From: Candidatus Aminicenantota bacterium
GTDB taxonomy: Bacteria; Acidobacteriota; Aminicenantia; Aminicenantales; Aminicenantaceae
DNA: 8,031 bases
Assembly (NCBI GenBank): GCA_004378665.1
Contig: SOIA01000188.1
Span: 1-8,031 of the forward strand
Direction of reading: 5' to 3'
The position numbers and the translations under genes are program-made. Below are positions 6,490 through 8,031 of the stretch, one piece after another. The notes beneath the pieces are model-generated. The model saw nothing but the letters and a program-made list of their open reading frames with translations, was not told where the DNA came from and searched no databases. Each line of letters starts with the position of its first letter. Position 1 is the stretch's first letter.

Positions 6490-7697
6490 TATTGAACCAC
6501 TCTTATAATATTGAAAATCGGAAGATAAACGGAGAGCAGCATCCCGGCAATTATCAATCCCATAAAAATAATGATGATTGGCTCGATCAGAGAAATAAGA
6601 GTATCGATCTTCCTCTGTATCCTCTCTTCATAGAATTCAGCCACATCGCTCAACATCCCTTCCAGGTTTGCCGATGTTTCTCCTATCCGGATCATATCGA
6701 GAGAGAGCGGAGGGAAAAAGTCCGCCTTAGACAGGGACTCGGATAAATTTTCACCTTGTTGAATGTACTCCGGCAGGTTCTCCATCCGTTTTATAAGAAA
6801 TCTGTTCGGAACAGCTTTGTTTGCGATGCCGACGGCATGAAGGAGCGTGATTCCGGCCTCCAGAAGAAGGCCCAGGGTCCGGCAGACAAGGGATACTCCT
6901 GACTCTAACCAGATGGGACCTCCGAAGGGAATTTTCAGCTTGATCCTATCGATGATCACTTGAGTTTTCTCGTACCTCTTCATCTGAACAAAGGCGATGA
7001 AAAGCAATAGTGCGAAAGCGATGATAAAAAGAAAATTGGCCCGCATGGTATTGGAAATCGCCATAAGCGTCCGGGTGATCCCTGGAAGAGTGGATCCGAA
7101 ACCTGCGTAGAACTCAGAAAAACTAGGCAGGATAAAATTGAGCAGGATCACAAGGAGAACAGAAGAAAAGAGAAGAAGAAGAGTCGGATAAGTCAATGCG
7201 GATTTTATCCTGGATTTCGTCTGGGCAATAATCCTGGCATAATCGATGTAACGGGTAATCGTGCCATCTAAATTGCCGCTTTTTTCTCCTGCCATGAGAG
7301 AAGCGATATAAACCTTTGAAAAATACTTCTCATAGGGAACGAACGCCTCAGAAAGCGATTTCCCGTCCCGGATTTCCTTCTCGATCTTCATCAACAATTC
7401 TTTGAAATGAATGTCCTTCACACGCCTGGAAATAGCTTCAATGCATTTGAGGATTGGATACCCGGCCTTGATCATCGCCACGAGTTCTTGATTGAACATG
7501 ATGAAATCCTTGTCTTTGATCTTCTTCTCAAAAGGGAATGCGGGAACTCTGATTTTTTTCCAGTCCAGTTTGACGGATAGGATGCAGTATCCCTTCTCCT
7601 CAAAATGTTTCCGGCACTCAGCATGAGAAGGCGCAAGGAGAGACTGTGTGAGAACTCTCCCGTCTTCAGCGGCCAATCGACAGAGAAAATAAGGCAT
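6489..7697 (-). CDS. gspF: Inner-membrane platform protein (GspF/PilC)
   Basis: This 402-aa polytopic protein is the inner-membrane platform that the ATPase turns or pushes to insert pilin subunits into the filament. It has a short N-terminal region (1-60) and two T2SSF domains: about 65-190, with the signature LMAGEKSGNLD (134-144), and about 265-392, with MIRIGETSANLEGML (335-349). In the second copy, Ala stands where the family usually has Gly. Predicted membrane spans are about 170-192, 221-238 and 371-392, the family's three-span layout. It is the first gene of the operon, close behind the promoter, so gene order is F then E, whereas many clusters have E then F. The ATG at 7697-7695 has only a weak A-rich ribosome-binding region (AAAAAAAG). 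Confidence 0.95.
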   Translation of the reverse strand: MPYFLCRLAAEDGRVLTQSLLAPSHAECRKHFEEKGYCILSVKLDWKKIRVPAFPFEKKIKDKDFIMFNQELVAMIKAGYPILKCIEAISRRVKDIHFKELLMKIEKEIRDGKSLSEAFVPYEKYFSKVYIASLMAGEKSGNLDGTITRYIDYARIIAQTKSRIKSALTYPTLLLLFSSVLLVILLNFILPSFSEFYAGFGSTLPGITRTLMAISNTMRANFLFIIAFALLLFIAFVQMKRYEKTQVIIDRIKLKIPFGGPIWLESGVSLVCRTLGLLLEAGITLLHAVGIANKAVPNRFLIKRMENLPEYIQQGENLSESLSKADFFPPLSLDMIRIGETSANLEGMLSDVAEFYEERIQRKIDTLISLIEPIIIIFMGLIIAGMLLSVYLPIFNIIRVVQ

Positions 7698-7741
7698 CTT
7701 TTTTTAAAATAAATATTTATAACACAAAAAGAAGTAAGGTA

Positions 7742-7770
7742 ATACTAGGTTATCCGAGGGTTTTTGTCAA
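7742..7770 (-). promoter_or_regulatory. Sigma70-type promoter of the seven-gene operon
   Basis: Read on the minus strand, a perfect -35 box TTGACA (7770-7765) is followed by a 17-nt spacer and a -10 box TAGTAT (7747-7742; four of six consensus positions). Transcription would start near 7735, leaving a very A/T-rich leader of about 38 nt before the gspF ATG. Optimal spacing, the perfect -35 box and its position just ahead of the first gene make this a strong prediction. No sigma54-type GG-N10-GC element was seen. Confidence 0.7.
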
Positions 7771-7863
7771 ATGAAACTGGGCCGCTGAGGCGCAGCTCAG
7801 CCAATGATTATATGGGGAGCGGACGCAGATGAGACAGTGGGGATTAAACCTTATGGCCAGTTT

Positions 7864-7943
7864 GGAGTCAGGCCTTGTTAGAATCGATGTCAGGAAACTG
7901 GAATTTAGCTCTGAATCCTGATAGCCAGATAAGGCCTGACCCC
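7864..7943. repeat. Right palindromic (REP/MITE-like) element with 13-bp inverted ends
   Basis: Bases 7864-7876 (GGAGTCAGGCCTT) and 7931-7943 (AAGGCCTGACCCC) are inverted copies matching at 12 of 13 positions, separated by 54 bases. Read outward-in, its ends share the core GGGGTCAGG(G/C)CTT with the element at 64-157, so the operon is bracketed by members of one repeat family. The interior sequences of the two elements show no evident similarity by eye. Confidence 0.7.
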
Positions 7944-7957
7944 GATTTTTTGGCCTT

Positions 7958-7970
7958 ACGGCCTGACCTC
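7958..7970. repeat. Extra half-copy of the flanking repeat end
   Basis: ACGGCCTGACCTC matches the repeat end AAGGCCTGACCCC (7931-7943) at 11 of 13 positions in direct orientation, 27 bases further on. An opposite-oriented, degenerate end (GAAGTCAGGC, 8012-8020 region) follows before the window edge, suggesting a cluster of these elements continues to the right. Confidence 0.5.
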
Positions 7971-8031
7971 ATTCAGGGGTAAGCATCCCTATTTCTGTGA
8001 CAATTTCTTTGGAAGTCAGGCAATCTGGTTA

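Larger units (their letters stand above)
7698..8031. other. Gene-free upstream region holding promoter, repeats and a small hairpin
   Basis: No convincing coding sequence is visible in these 334 bases. From left to right it holds the gspF leader with a perfect 12-bp AT palindrome (ATAAATATTTAT, 7709-7720), the promoter (7742-7770), a 6-bp GC-rich stem with 6-nt loop (GCTGAG at 7784-7789, CTCAGC at 7796-7801) and a palindromic repeat element (7864-7943). Further half-copies of that repeat lie at 7958-7970 and near 8012-8020. The small stem is not followed by a T-run on either strand, so it is not an obvious terminator. Confidence 0.6.

Noticed and set aside
7784..7801. GC-rich hairpin as a rho-independent terminator of an upstream gene
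   Set aside because: The stem is only 6 bp and no T-run follows on either strand.
7804..7881. 25-codon plus-strand ORF (MIIWGADADETVG...) divergent from the operon
   Set aside because: It is very short, has no ribosome-binding site, and its end is made of repeat sequence.
7968..8031. Minus-strand reading frame at the right edge (PDCLTSKEIVTEIG...) as a gene end
   Set aside because: It is preceded in frame by a TAA at 8031-8029, leaving only 19 codons with no good start.
1..8031. CRISPR array, tRNA/rRNA genes, phage or toxin-antitoxin genes
   Set aside because: No regularly spaced direct repeats, no cloverleaf-like or rRNA sequence and no matching proteins were seen; apart from the flanking palindromic elements the window is a single secretion/pilus operon.

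Overview
The window is one seven-gene operon on the minus strand (about 210-7697). It encodes the assembly core of a type IV filament machine, that is, a type II secretion system or type IV pilus apparatus. From first to last gene it holds an inner-membrane platform protein (GspF/PilC), an assembly ATPase (GspE/PilB), PilM-, PilN-, PilO- and PilP-like alignment proteins, and an outer-membrane secretin (GspD/PilQ). Five of the six junctions overlap by 1-17 nt and the sixth has a 4-nt gap, so the genes are very probably co-transcribed and translationally coupled. A good sigma70-type promoter (TTGACA, 17-nt spacer, TAGTAT) lies about 45 bases upstream of the first gene.

How the parts should fit together, from family knowledge: the ATPase drives the platform protein in the inner membrane. 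PilM in the cytoplasm docks to PilN, and PilN and PilO form a periplasmic alignment complex. PilP bridges to the secretin, through which the filament or secreted substrate passes. The window has no major or minor pilin, prepilin peptidase or PilT-type retraction ATPase, so those must be encoded elsewhere. The parts list is mixed: a PilMNOP alignment set as in type IV pili, with a single motor and no retraction ATPase as in type II secretion.

The most distinctive protein is the secretin. It has a lipoprotein-like N-terminus, TPR-like repeats, the usual N-domains and secretin barrel, and after a charged linker a C-terminal cohesin-like beta domain. The PilM homologue has lost the glycine-rich nucleotide-binding signatures of the actin fold.

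Both flanks (1-209 and 7698-8031) lack convincing full genes. Each carries a palindromic element of about 80-95 bp whose inverted ends share the core GGGGTCAGG(G/C)CTT, and further half-copies lie at the right edge. They look like REP/MITE-type dispersed repeats. A 48-codon reading frame with a hydrophobic segment starts in an ATGA overlap with the secretin stop and runs through the left element; it may be a small membrane protein or chance.

The window suggests a diderm (outer-membrane) bacterium with mid G+C. A TPR-secretin-cohesin architecture, PilMNOP genes next to gspE/gspF and GGGGTCAGG-type repeats would suit Acidobacteriota/Aminicenantes-like or deltaproteobacterial (Desulfobacterota-like) lineages. 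That placement is inference only; no taxonomic marker is present.
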